The position numbers and the translations under genes are program-made. Below are positions 1-6,739 of a DNA stretch of 8,623 nt, in pieces. Source of the DNA: Syntrophobacteria bacterium. Lineage in GTDB: Bacteria > Desulfobacterota > DSWW01. Every line of letters begins with the position of its first letter. Position 1 is the stretch's first letter. Below the pieces are notes generated by a model, which made no database searches, had not been told where the DNA came from, and saw only the letters and a list, made by a program, of their open reading frames with translations. The DNA lies in contig JAQYVQ010000398.1 of NCBI GenBank assembly GCA_030145435.1, positions 1 through 8,623 on the forward strand, written 5' to 3'.

Positions 1-566
1 CCCATGGCCTTCAGGAAGCGAAAATACTCACCGGCCGGGACCTCGTTCAGACTCACGCCGATGAAGGCGGCGCAGAAGCCCTGGAGCAGGTTGTGAACCT
101 CGGGATGGTTTGTGTATTGACACAACCACTCCTCAAAGGAAATCGTGTCCGAGGGTTCCCACCAGGCAAGGGCACGCTTGAAGTGATCGAGGAGCCTTTC
201 GCCTTCTGAAGCATCCCCCGTAGCGAATTGCAGCATGCCGAGCAGGCCACCCCCTCCTTCCGGTGGCACGTCGTACTCCCCGTGGCGCAGCCTGTACCGG
301 AATCCCCCCTGGCCTTCCCGGACGTTGAAGGGCGCCTCCATCATCCGAAAGGTCTCATGGAATGCGCTTCGCTCACCGAAAGGGACCATGATGGCGCCGG
401 TCGTCACTTTGCACCCATGGAGGTCGCGAGTAGAGAATCGGCCCCCCAATGTCGACAGCTTCTCGACGACCTCTACCTTGAGACCCTCTGCCACGAGCCT
501 TGCAGCCACACAGAGTCCCCCGACACCGGAACCGATGACCAGAGCGTCCACTTTTCGGCTAGGCAT
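1..566 (-). CDS. Phytoene-desaturase-family FAD oxidoreductase 3 (partial, N-terminal 188 aa)
   Basis: The gene runs off the left edge of the window, so only its N-terminal 188 residues are visible. Seen: a Rossmann FAD-binding fold at the extreme N-terminus (DALVIGSGVGGLCVAARL, residues 7-24), with glycines G12, G14 and G17 and an acidic E35 at the end of the second strand, followed by LGGR (about 40-43). This is the amino-oxidase/CrtI type of NAD(P)/FAD-dependent oxidoreductase. The ATG at 566 is chosen because the dinucleotide fold begins immediately after it. The ribosome-binding site is unconvincing: AAGGAG lies about 17 nt upstream, with only a G-run nearer. No in-frame start lies between that AAGGAG and the ATG. 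Upstream is the DUF362 gene, separated by 234 bp of palindromic repeat. Known of the family: desaturation, saturation or isomerisation of polyenes such as carotenoids and retinoids. The substrate here is unknown. It is divergent from the two full-length relatives in the window, so it is probably a paralogue rather than a recent duplicate. Confidence 0.87.
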   Translation of the reverse strand, partial: MPSRKVDALVIGSGVGGLCVAARLVAEGLKVEVVEKLSTLGGRFSTRDLHGCKVTTGAIMVPFGERSAFHETFRMMEAPFNVREGQGGFRYRLRHGEYDVPPEGGGGLLGMLQFATGDASEGERLLDHFKRALAWWEPSDTISFEEWLCQYTNHPEVHNLLQGFCAAFIGVSLNEVPAGEYFRFLKAM

Positions 567-621
567 GTCTATTGTCCCCGTGTCTCCTTTTAGTTAGAGC
601 ACGAACATCTCGATAATGCGC

Positions 622-795
622 TATTCCCTCTCCCTTGAGAGGGTGTCGATGAATGGAGCGTTTCTACTCCGCCGTCATTCCCGCGAAAGCGGGAATCCCT
701 AAGCTCCTGAAGCCACTGGATTCCTGCCTTCGCAGGAATGACGGCAAGGTGGAGATACTCCGTTTATCGACACCCTCCAAAGGCGATAAGGGATT
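622..795. repeat. Nested palindromic intergenic element (PAKAGI-type, MITE-like)
   Basis: The 234-bp gap between the DUF362 gene and flavoprotein 3 is mostly one nested palindrome. Outermost perfect arms: GAGGGTGTCGAT (639-650) and its complement (766-777), with weaker symmetry outward to about 622 and 795. Inside these, GCCGTCATTCC (671-681) pairs with GGAATGACGGC (735-745). At the core are two 8-bp hairpins: ATTCCCGC-GAAA-GCGGGAAT (677-696) and ATTCCTGC-CTTC-GCAGGAAT (720-739). One strand translates to the familiar spurious VIPAKAGIP...LDSCLRRNDG peptide that marks this widespread proteobacterial repeat family. It could act as a bidirectional transcription terminator or an mRNA 3'-end protector for the DUF362 gene. 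Confidence 0.8.
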
Positions 796-800
796 TCACG

Positions 801-1877
801 TTAGGCGATTTCAAATATCTCCTTGTCATACTCGACATACAAGGCGCCCTCGGGACAGAATTCCACACAGCAGTAACAGGAGATGCACTTCTTCGGGTCG
901 ATGACCGGGAAGTCTGCAAAGGAAATGGCCTGTGCGGGACAGGATTCATCCCCGCAGAGCCTGCAGAGAACGCATTTCTCTTCATCCAGTTTGGGCCGAA
1001 TTCTCGTGATCTCCTCGTAGGGATTGAACGCCCGATCAATCGCGGCGAAGGTCGGCGGCTTCTCAAAAGTTGGGAGAACCTCGAAGTCACCCGTCACGTC
1101 GATCTTTTCCACATCGATCTCACCCAATCCCTGTTCCCATGCCATTTCAAGTTTCTTGATGGCCCTTGGATCCCACCCCATCATGGTCGTGATCACCACA
1201 TCGACTTCAAACCCATTCGTTCCGGCAACGATCTTCCCGACTCGTCTCGGATTACCGTGTGTGGGCCCACCCCCCTCCATGGCGACGATCGCATCAACGA
1301 TGTTTAAGTCAGGGGTTCGGTATTTGTACAGATCGAGCCACAACTGGGTAAGCCTCTTCAGGCTCTTGGACTCCAGGTGGTATCTCGCCTTCTGGGCACC
1401 CACGACGTAACCGTACAGGTTCTTGACGCAACAAGAGAGGCCGCAAAGAACGTGGGTTTTCATCTTGGGGATGTTGATCACATAATCGACATCCATGACC
1501 TTCCTCGACAGGAAGACCCTCGGGATGATCTCGGAGCCGATGTCAACGAATTCCCCGCCCTTGCTGATGTTACAGTAGAAGTCGCCCGCGAGTTCCAGGA
1601 TCCCCGACATCTTGATCGTGTGCATGGCGCCCGTGTCCAGATTTCCCGGGTTGTCCCCGATTACGACGTCGCTGGTTTGCTCGAGACAGGCATCCAGAAC
1701 GGCCTTGACCACCCTCGCATCGGTCAGTGCCGATTTCTCCGGCCCAACGGCCGCTCCGAAATTCGGTTTGATCAGGACGCTCTTTCCCCTCAGATCCACC
1801 TCGAACTCTTCGAAGAGATGATCGATAGTCCTGCGCAAGCTCTCGAAGTCCGCATTCCTGACAACCACCCTGGACAT
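801..1877 (-). CDS. DUF362 protein with C-terminal 2[4Fe-4S] ferredoxin domain
   Basis: A 358-residue protein. Residues about 1-265 match the DUF362 pattern: VLIKPNF (34-40), VVIGDNPG (71-78), and an INIPKMKTH segment followed by a Cys-containing stretch and KNLYG (134-156), then GGGPTHGNPRR (202-212). Residues 300-350 form a bacterial two-cluster ferredoxin. The first motif has C302, C305, C308 and C313 before Pro. The second has C331, C334, C337 and C341 before Pro, with an extra C336. The first set has x4 rather than the usual x3 before its last Cys. The ATG at 1877 is preceded by GAGAGG at 7 nt. The frame stays open upstream to 2105 but would overlap the preceding gene, so the longer form is rejected. 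Known: DUF362 has no settled function and often carries a ferredoxin domain. Inferred: cytoplasmic electron transfer, possibly to the flavoproteins nearby. It follows the dienoyl-CoA-reductase-like gene by 161 bp and is probably in its transcription unit, although a hairpin lies between them. Confidence 0.93.
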   Translation of the reverse strand: MSRVVVRNADFESLRRTIDHLFEEFEVDLRGKSVLIKPNFGAAVGPEKSALTDARVVKAVLDACLEQTSDVVIGDNPGNLDTGAMHTIKMSGILELAGDFYCNISKGGEFVDIGSEIIPRVFLSRKVMDVDYVINIPKMKTHVLCGLSCCVKNLYGYVVGAQKARYHLESKSLKRLTQLWLDLYKYRTPDLNIVDAIVAMEGGGPTHGNPRRVGKIVAGTNGFEVDVVITTMMGWDPRAIKKLEMAWEQGLGEIDVEKIDVTGDFEVLPTFEKPPTFAAIDRAFNPYEEITRIRPKLDEEKCVLCRLCGDESCPAQAISFADFPVIDPKKCISCYCCVEFCPEGALYVEYDKEIFEIA

Positions 1878-1924
1878 CGCGTAACCTCTCGTGCAAGTCG
1901 AACCGGCTGACGGGGAAAAGAGGA

Positions 1925-1944
1925 ACGGTTCTGCAGGGAACCGT
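1925..1944 (-). terminator. Stem-loop between the dienoyl-CoA-reductase-like gene and the DUF362 gene
   Basis: On the minus strand ACGGTTC, a 6-nt loop and GAACCGT form a perfect 7-bp hairpin, followed by TCCTCTTTTCC. The pyrimidine tract is interrupted, so this may be a weak intrinsic terminator, an attenuator, or a processing/stability hairpin that lowers expression of the DUF362 gene relative to the gene before it. The surrounding 161-bp intergenic stretch (1878-2038) holds one further short inverted pair (CCTCC/GGAGG around 1969-1985) and no gene. Confidence 0.4.
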
Positions 1945-2038
1945 GTTATCTCTGACTTCGGATACGCTCCTCCATCGGTCGGAGGCTGGGGTTCCGGGAA
2001 TCTGCGCAGTTTCTGGCGGGCGTGCGCACCACCCGGGG

Positions 2039-4096
2039 TCAAATCTCCTGCCCTGCCACAAAACCTGCGGTAATCGCCTCCTGAAGCTTGGCGGGTTCTC
2101 CGCAATCACCGACCACAAAGACCTGAGGAATCTTTCCTTCAAAGGTGTCGGCCAGTTCCTTGTTGGTCGTGATGTTGATCGGCACCACGGTATCCGCCTC
2201 GATGAAATGGGGCGACCCTTCCCGGACTACCTTCACCCCCTTGTCTGTTATTTCCACAACTTCTGCCTTGGTGAGCAGTTCAGCGCCCGCTTCCTTCAGG
2301 TTCTTCAGAAAGACCCATCGGTGGATGATGTCGATGTCGCTGCCCATCCGCTTGGAAGCTTCAACGATGGCAACATGCTTGCCATTCTCGGCCAGGGTTT
2401 CCCCCAGTTCCACTCCGGCGAATCCGCCACCCAGGATGGCCACCCGCTTCCTGAAGGGGAAGGGGAATCGAAGAAGCCGTCGCAACAGCTTGGGATTGTA
2501 GAAGAACCGGACAAACAGTGCCGCACCCAGGGAAAGGAATCTTCGCAACAACCCACCCTTCTGAGGGAAACGCCCCCCCAGGATCGACTCTGCATCGCTG
2601 CGGCTCAGCACGATATCCTTGTCGATACCCGGCACCTCCAGAGGAGCCGCCCTGCCCCCTTGCGCGACCACGAGCACATCAGGGTTCACCTCTCTGACCA
2701 TTTCGGGAGTCACTTCGGTGTTAAACCTGACGTCGATGGAGAGCTTCTTGACCTCTCGGGTCATGTAGCGCAAGACAGGACCGATCCGAGGGTTGGTGAT
2801 CGAACTCAGGAGCATGGCGCCACCCAATTTCGGCTTCTGCTCGCAGAGCGTCACGCGGTGGCCCCGCAATGTAGCAATCCGGGCCGCCTCCATTCCGGCG
2901 GGCCCACCGCCCACCACGAGAACACGCTTGTTGTCCTTGGCGGGTCGTTCTTCCGGGTACTTCCACTCTCTACCCATTCGCGCGTTCACCGTGCAGTGCA
3001 CCGGGGGGTTGTCCGAGGCCGCCATACAGCGGCAGCAGTTCATGCAAGGCCGGATGTCATCGAGTCGGCCTGTCTGGGCCTTGCGCGGCAATTCCGGATC
3101 CGCTACCAGCGCGCGTGCCATGTAGACCATGTCCACACGCCCTTCCGCCACCACCCGCTCTGCCACATCGATGTCCTGGATCTGGGTGCCGGCGGCAACG
3201 GGTATGTTCACCACGCTCTTGACCCCTTCGGCCAGATGGACCCAGGATCCCTGGGGCACCTGCGTCTGGATCATGGCAACGTTGGCGTTGTGCCAGCCCG
3301 CCATCACATCGATCTGATTCATCCCAGCCTTTTCCAGCATGGGCGCCATCTTCTTCGTATCCTCCAGGTTGTATCCCTTCCCGTCGAGCAGGTCGGCCCC
3401 GCTGATACGGCAGAGGATCGGGAAGTCGCCGCCGGTCTTCTTCTTGATATTCGCGATAATCTCGAGGAAGAGACGCATCCGATTCTCCAGACTACCGCCG
3501 TATTGATCCGTGCGCTTGTTCGTTGCCGGTGACATGAATTGGGCGGTCACATAGCCCACGGCAGCGATGATTTCCACCGCATCGAACCCTGCCTCCTGTG
3601 TCCGCCGGGCGCAGTCACCGTAAGCCTCCACGATCTGCTGAATCTCATCGACCGTCAGTTCCCTCGGCATCGTCGGTTCGAGAGGCCCCCCCATCCGGAA
3701 GGGGGTACCGGGACGTCCCCAACAAGTCAGTCCGGAAGGGCTGACCAGTTCCACCGGACTGTCCCCAAAACCCCAGCTGTATCCCACCCCCATCTGGGTG
3801 TAGAGTCGCGCACCGTAAGGACGAACGGACTCCGCCAGGTCCTTCAGCCCCGGAATGAACCGGTCGTCGTACAGCCCCAGCATCGGGTCCTCGATCAGCC
3901 GGGTGGGCGTACAACTGACACCCATCAGCGCCACGCCGCCCTTGGCCCGCTCCACATAGAACGCCTTGGCCGCCTCCGACATACCGCCATCCTCTCCCAT
4001 GGCGATGGCCATGGCAGGCATCTTGATCCGGTTCTTCAGTTCCATGTTTCCGACCATGATCGGTTCAAACAGCTTCGTAGGTTTCTTGCGCGTCAT
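2039..4096 (-). CDS. 2,4-dienoyl-CoA reductase-like FMN/[4Fe-4S]/FAD oxidoreductase (old yellow enzyme/FadH superfamily)
   Basis: A 685-residue protein with the three-part FadH layout. An FMN-binding TIM barrel (about 8-345) opens with LFEPIMVGNMELKNRI and contains FMSPATNKRTDQYGGSLENR (187-206). Residues Y182 (in VGYVTAQF) and H269 (in GWHNA) align with the E. coli FadH catalytic Tyr/His pair. A Cys cluster with C351, C354, C357 and C368 (plus C355) should hold one [4Fe-4S]. A FAD fold starts at VLVVGGGPAG (392-401). A pyridine-nucleotide fold starts at VAILGGGFAG (552-561) and ends its second strand with E579, which favours NADH over NADPH. VFVVGDCGEPAKLQEAI (659-675) closes the FAD site. 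Residues about 511-549, just before the nucleotide fold, are an Arg/Leu/Phe-rich insert. The ATG at 4096 has GGAG at 7 nt; an upstream in-frame ATG at 4153 is rejected because it abuts the marR stop and would add a basic extension not seen in the family. Known: this family reduces conjugated or alpha,beta-unsaturated acyl compounds. The substrate here is unknown. Confidence 0.93.
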   Translation of the reverse strand: MTRKKPTKLFEPIMVGNMELKNRIKMPAMAIAMGEDGGMSEAAKAFYVERAKGGVALMGVSCTPTRLIEDPMLGLYDDRFIPGLKDLAESVRPYGARLYTQMGVGYSWGFGDSPVELVSPSGLTCWGRPGTPFRMGGPLEPTMPRELTVDEIQQIVEAYGDCARRTQEAGFDAVEIIAAVGYVTAQFMSPATNKRTDQYGGSLENRMRLFLEIIANIKKKTGGDFPILCRISGADLLDGKGYNLEDTKKMAPMLEKAGMNQIDVMAGWHNANVAMIQTQVPQGSWVHLAEGVKSVVNIPVAAGTQIQDIDVAERVVAEGRVDMVYMARALVADPELPRKAQTGRLDDIRPCMNCCRCMAASDNPPVHCTVNARMGREWKYPEERPAKDNKRVLVVGGGPAGMEAARIATLRGHRVTLCEQKPKLGGAMLLSSITNPRIGPVLRYMTREVKKLSIDVRFNTEVTPEMVREVNPDVLVVAQGGRAAPLEVPGIDKDIVLSRSDAESILGGRFPQKGGLLRRFLSLGAALFVRFFYNPKLLRRLLRFPFPFRKRVAILGGGFAGVELGETLAENGKHVAIVEASKRMGSDIDIIHRWVFLKNLKEAGAELLTKAEVVEITDKGVKVVREGSPHFIEADTVVPINITTNKELADTFEGKIPQVFVVGDCGEPAKLQEAITAGFVAGQEI

Positions 4097-4153
4097 TGTT
4101 TCTCTCCGCAGGTGCTTTTCAAAATGAATTTCTACCCTCCGCCGGGTACACAA

Positions 4154-4669
4154 TCACTTCTTCCTGAACTGTTTTGCGAGTGTTATTTGCAGGGGTTCTA
4201 TGAGTGATTTCAATCCGTCCTGGAAGTCCTCGCTGTCCACAGAAAGGAAGAACCCTGTTTTCTCGAGGGCTGAAGTGAAATTCCGACGATCCTCTTCGGG
4301 AAGCCTCTCCAGCCAGGCGGAAGAAATCTGTTTGATCAAGTCATTGAACTTGGACTGCAGGCGACGCCCGGCCACGTCCAGTTCAATTTTCACCATACGC
4401 CGGTCCGTCCGAGAGTGCCGCCTCTTTACCAGACGTTTGTCCTCCATTTTGTCGAACACATTCGTGAGGGTGGACAATGCCAGCCCCGTCCTCAGAGACA
4501 CCTCCTTGATGGAGATAGACTCTTCGTCCAGGATCTGCAGGACCACCTTCTCATTCGTTGAGAGAGCAGACCCCAAGAACTCGTCCAGGCTGCTCAATAG
4601 GATGATGTACGTCTTTCCCATGAGGTTGACATAGTCCTGGATAACCTTCACTCGTTCGTTTTCCTTCAC
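4154..4669 (-). CDS. MarR-family transcriptional regulator
   Basis: A 171-residue protein with MarR architecture. There is an N-terminal dimerisation helix. A winged helix-turn-helix follows at about 53-80 (ISIKEVSLRTGLALSTLTNVFDKMEDKRLV) and continues into the wing KRRHSRTDRRMVKIEL (82-97) with its DRR turn. C-terminal helices (about 100-135) complete the dimer core, and a longer-than-usual tail reaches 171. The start is GTG at 4669, supported by GAGGAGG at 7 nt. Known: MarR proteins are dimeric and usually repress their own operon, releasing DNA on binding a small, often aromatic or lipophilic ligand; a few bind acyl-CoA thioesters. Here the gene leads the unit with the dienoyl-CoA-reductase-like gene (57-bp gap) and probably the DUF362 gene. 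A promoter and a candidate operator lie directly upstream. Inferred role: autorepressor that senses the pathway substrate or product. Confidence 0.95.
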   Translation of the reverse strand: MKENERVKVIQDYVNLMGKTYIILLSSLDEFLGSALSTNEKVVLQILDEESISIKEVSLRTGLALSTLTNVFDKMEDKRLVKRRHSRTDRRMVKIELDVAGRRLQSKFNDLIKQISSAWLERLPEEDRRNFTSALEKTGFFLSVDSEDFQDGLKSLIEPLQITLAKQFRKK

Positions 4670-4708
4670 GAAAGGGCCTCCTCACGGCTCCATTTATTTC
4701 TGTTTTCA

Positions 4709-4731
4709 AATACTACCATTTTCGTAATAAT
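4709..4731. promoter_or_regulatory. Candidate MarR operator
   Basis: An imperfect inverted repeat, AATACTAC - 7 bp - GTAATAAT (6 of 8 positions symmetric), about 23 bp long. It covers the -10 element and most of the spacer of the marR promoter. MarR operators are typically palindromes of about this size overlapping the -10/-35 region, so autorepression is a reasonable inference. The half-site AGTATT also occurs as a direct repeat on the minus strand here, so the exact site is uncertain. Confidence 0.4.
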
Positions 4732-4739
4732 ACTGTCAA
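4710..4739 (-). promoter_or_regulatory. Sigma70-type promoter for the marR transcription unit
   Basis: On the minus strand there is a perfect -35 TTGACA (4734-4739), an 18-bp spacer and a -10-like TAGTAT (4710-4715). This lies about 40 bp upstream of the GTG start. The region is AT-rich compared with the rest of the window, as expected for a promoter. It begins 19 bp after the stop codon of the small membrane-protein gene, so marR and downstream genes can be transcribed independently of the upstream flavoprotein genes. Confidence 0.7.
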
Positions 4740-4758
4740 ATTCCGCTTCACCGTGGAC

Positions 4759-4920
4759 TCAAACATGGTACCGATAGTACATGTTCTTAGCTTCCTTCGC
4801 CGTCTTGACCAGATAGAGGCGCAGGTTCGGTTCTTTGATCAATGTACGGACGATCTTGAAGATGTAGTAAGCCGCTGCGACAAGAATCACCCACTTCAAC
4901 AACGTTATCATGAAACCCAT
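4759..4920 (-). CDS. Small single-pass membrane protein (53 aa)
   Basis: A short gene of 53 residues ending at TGA. The ATG at 4920 is preceded by AAGGAG at 7 nt, one of the best ribosome-binding sites in the window, which strongly supports translation. The N-terminal half is one hydrophobic helix: after MGFMIT, residues about 6-28 (LLKWVILVAAAYYIFKIVRTLI) can span the membrane. The C-terminal half is basic and amphipathic (KEPNLRLYLVKTAKEAKNMYYRYHV) and would face the cytoplasm under the positive-inside rule. There is no signal-peptidase site, cysteine or known family motif. It lies 57 bp after the stop of phytoene-desaturase-like gene 1, so it is probably co-transcribed with it, and the marR promoter begins just after its stop. 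Function is not recognised. A membrane anchor or small subunit for the neighbouring flavoprotein is a plausible guess only. Confidence 0.8.
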   Translation of the reverse strand: MGFMITLLKWVILVAAAYYIFKIVRTLIKEPNLRLYLVKTAKEAKNMYYRYHV

Positions 4921-4977
4921 TGTGCTCTCCTTTTCTCCCCTTTGGTCCTTCTTCTTCCGTTCCCCAACTCGTAAATA

Positions 4978-6489
4978 TTACAGAGAGGGCAGGTCCTTCT
5001 CGATCAGGTCCGCCGAAATTCCACCACTGGCGATCGTCATCACTACCCCGCCACCCGGATGGGTGGAGGCACCGGTCAAGTACAGACCCTCGATGCTCTT
5101 GGACCGGTTGGAGGGCCGGAAGATCATGGTAGAGGGGATATCGTTCTGAAGCGCATAGACCGCCCCCTCAGGACTCAGAAGCCTGCGTTCGAAGTCCAGG
5201 GGAGTGGACAGGTTCTGGTAGACAATCTGATCACGGATTCCCGGCCAGAGGGTCTTGTCCACATACCCCAGAATCAGATCCGTGTATTCTTCCTTGCGCT
5301 CGTCCCAGGTCCCGTGGTCCAGATGATAGGACCCCATGGCCCCCACATTCACGACGTGGTGGCCCTCCGGCGCCAGCGACGGATCCGTTTCCGTAGGCCA
5401 GGCGACCAGAGTGACAGGATCCGCCGGAAAGCGACCGGCCAGGAAGTACTTCTCCCACATCTCGTTCATGGTCTGAAAACGGCCCAACTGCAGATTGTGA
5501 TGGGCTCGCAGGGGCACATCCCCCTTGATCCCGAGGTAGATCATCGGCATGCACAAGGAGAGTTTGTAGCTCTCGACTCCTTTCTTGACCCGCGTTGGGA
5601 GATGCTCCTCTCCGATCAGGTTCAAGTACAGAACCTTCGCGTTGATGTTGGACACCACAACCTTGGCACCCAGCTTGGTCCCGTCCTTGAGCACCACACC
5701 CCGGGCCTTCCCGTTCTGGACGATCACTTTGGTGACCTCGGTGTTGAGCCGCAGCTCCACCCCGTACTCCTGGCCCACGTTCAGGATCCCCTGGGGCACG
5801 GAAATCATGCCGCCCATGGGGTAGTAGATCCCCTCATGCTCCGAGTATGTGATCCCCGCATACAGGCCCGGACAGAGCCGTGGTGGCAAACCGAGCCAGA
5901 AGGACTGAAATCCCAGCGAGTCCAGGGTCGTCTGGTGTTTGAACCACCTCTTGATGAGGACCTCATAGGTCAGGTAGAAGTTGGACATGTACTTGAGCAT
6001 CTTCGGCGAACGCATGGTCATCTTGAGCATGCTCTTCCAGGACTGCATGTCACTGTGAAGGAAGTGCTGCATCCCTTCCTCTGTGCTCACCTTCCAGTAA
6101 GCGCAATACTCGCGCCATCCTTCCGCGTCCTCAGGGGAGTAGGATTTGATCAGTTCGTACATGGCATCGAAGTCGGTGGGAATCTCCAGATAGTTTCCCT
6201 CCGGCGTCCGGAACGAATACATGGGCTCGCACTGTCGAAAATCGATGTAATCTTCACGCTTTCTCCCAAGGCGTTCAAAGATGAGATCAACACCTTCCGG
6301 CATTTCCACGATCGAGGCTCCCGTGTCAAAATGGAAGCCATCCGCTTCAAACGTGGAACAGCAACCCCCGATGATGTCGTTCTGTTCCAGCACAAGTGTC
6401 TTCATCCCCTTCTTGGCCAAAAGAGACGCGCAGGAAATGCCGCCGCACCCGGCCCCAATCACAATGGCGTCGTAATCCGTCGTTCCCAT
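4978..6489 (-). CDS. Phytoene-desaturase-family FAD oxidoreductase 1
   Basis: A complete 503-residue protein, the usual length for the CrtI/RetSat family. The N-terminal FAD fold DAIVIGAGCGGISCASLL (7-24) has G12, G14, G17 and the ribose-binding E35, followed by IIGGCCSTFEADGFHFDTGAS. A mid-protein IYYPMGGMISVPQGIL segment (about 230-250) is the family's PxGG...P feature preceding the substrate domain. The C-terminal signature LYLTGASTHPGGGVVMTIASG (about 469-489) matches the bacterial phytoene-dehydrogenase pattern and completes FAD binding. The ATG at 6489 has AAGGAG at about 10 nt. Known: family members desaturate, saturate or isomerise polyenes at the membrane surface (CrtI, CrtN, CrtISO, retinol saturase). 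No phytoene synthase or prenyl-transferase gene is in the window, so a carotenoid role cannot be claimed. It follows the A/B inverted-repeat pair and precedes the 53-residue membrane-protein gene by 57 bp. Confidence 0.92.
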   Translation of the reverse strand: MGTTDYDAIVIGAGCGGISCASLLAKKGMKTLVLEQNDIIGGCCSTFEADGFHFDTGASIVEMPEGVDLIFERLGRKREDYIDFRQCEPMYSFRTPEGNYLEIPTDFDAMYELIKSYSPEDAEGWREYCAYWKVSTEEGMQHFLHSDMQSWKSMLKMTMRSPKMLKYMSNFYLTYEVLIKRWFKHQTTLDSLGFQSFWLGLPPRLCPGLYAGITYSEHEGIYYPMGGMISVPQGILNVGQEYGVELRLNTEVTKVIVQNGKARGVVLKDGTKLGAKVVVSNINAKVLYLNLIGEEHLPTRVKKGVESYKLSLCMPMIYLGIKGDVPLRAHHNLQLGRFQTMNEMWEKYFLAGRFPADPVTLVAWPTETDPSLAPEGHHVVNVGAMGSYHLDHGTWDERKEEYTDLILGYVDKTLWPGIRDQIVYQNLSTPLDFERRLLSPEGAVYALQNDIPSTMIFRPSNRSKSIEGLYLTGASTHPGGGVVMTIASGGISADLIEKDLPSL

Positions 6490-6739
6490 AACAGTTCATC
6501 TCCTTTTAAAGAACACTCTCTTCCTCATCCTGACGAGTGGGTAAACAGGGATCTGTGGCTATGTTTCCCCCGTGGCACTCCAGCTATTCGGTGCTGTTCG
6601 GGGTTCCCTCGGAGATTTGTGCCGGGCGACTTTGTAGGGGGAGGGAGAGACGGAGCCCAAGCAAATCGGAGAGGGAGCCCCGAACAGTACCGAATGGTGA
6701 GGATCACCTGCAACATAGCCATAGTTCCCTGTTTGCCTG
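6490..6739. repeat. Intergenic pair of inverted repeats (copies A and B), potential long hairpin
   Basis: This gene-free 250-bp gap holds copy A (6537-6625, plus orientation) and copy B (6656-6739, minus orientation) of one ~85-89-bp element, facing each other across a 30-bp purine-rich spacer (6626-6655). Shared blocks include AAACAGGG, GGCTATGTT, ATTCGGT.CTGTTCGGGG.TCCCTC and GATTTG. The middle of B is about 4 bp shorter. A transcript crossing it could fold into a stem of some 80 bp with bulges. B begins directly after the stop codon of flavoprotein 2. The remaining part (6490-6536) carries the ribosome-binding site of flavoprotein 1. Confidence 0.85.

Noticed and set aside
653..904. Plus-strand frame giving a VIPAKAGIP...SCLRRNDG peptide.
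   Set aside because: This is the translation of a widespread intergenic hairpin repeat, not a protein; the rest overlaps the DUF362 gene antisense.
1878..2105. N-terminal extension of the DUF362 frame to an upstream ATG at 2105.
   Set aside because: It would overlap the end of the FadH-like gene, lacks family homology, and the ATG at 1877 has a good ribosome-binding site and begins with typical DUF362 sequence.
1943..3532. Long plus-strand open frame (about 529 codons) opposite the FadH-like gene.
   Set aside because: It is a shadow of a well-supported gene; the predicted product is His/Arg-rich without motifs and has no convincing ribosome-binding site.
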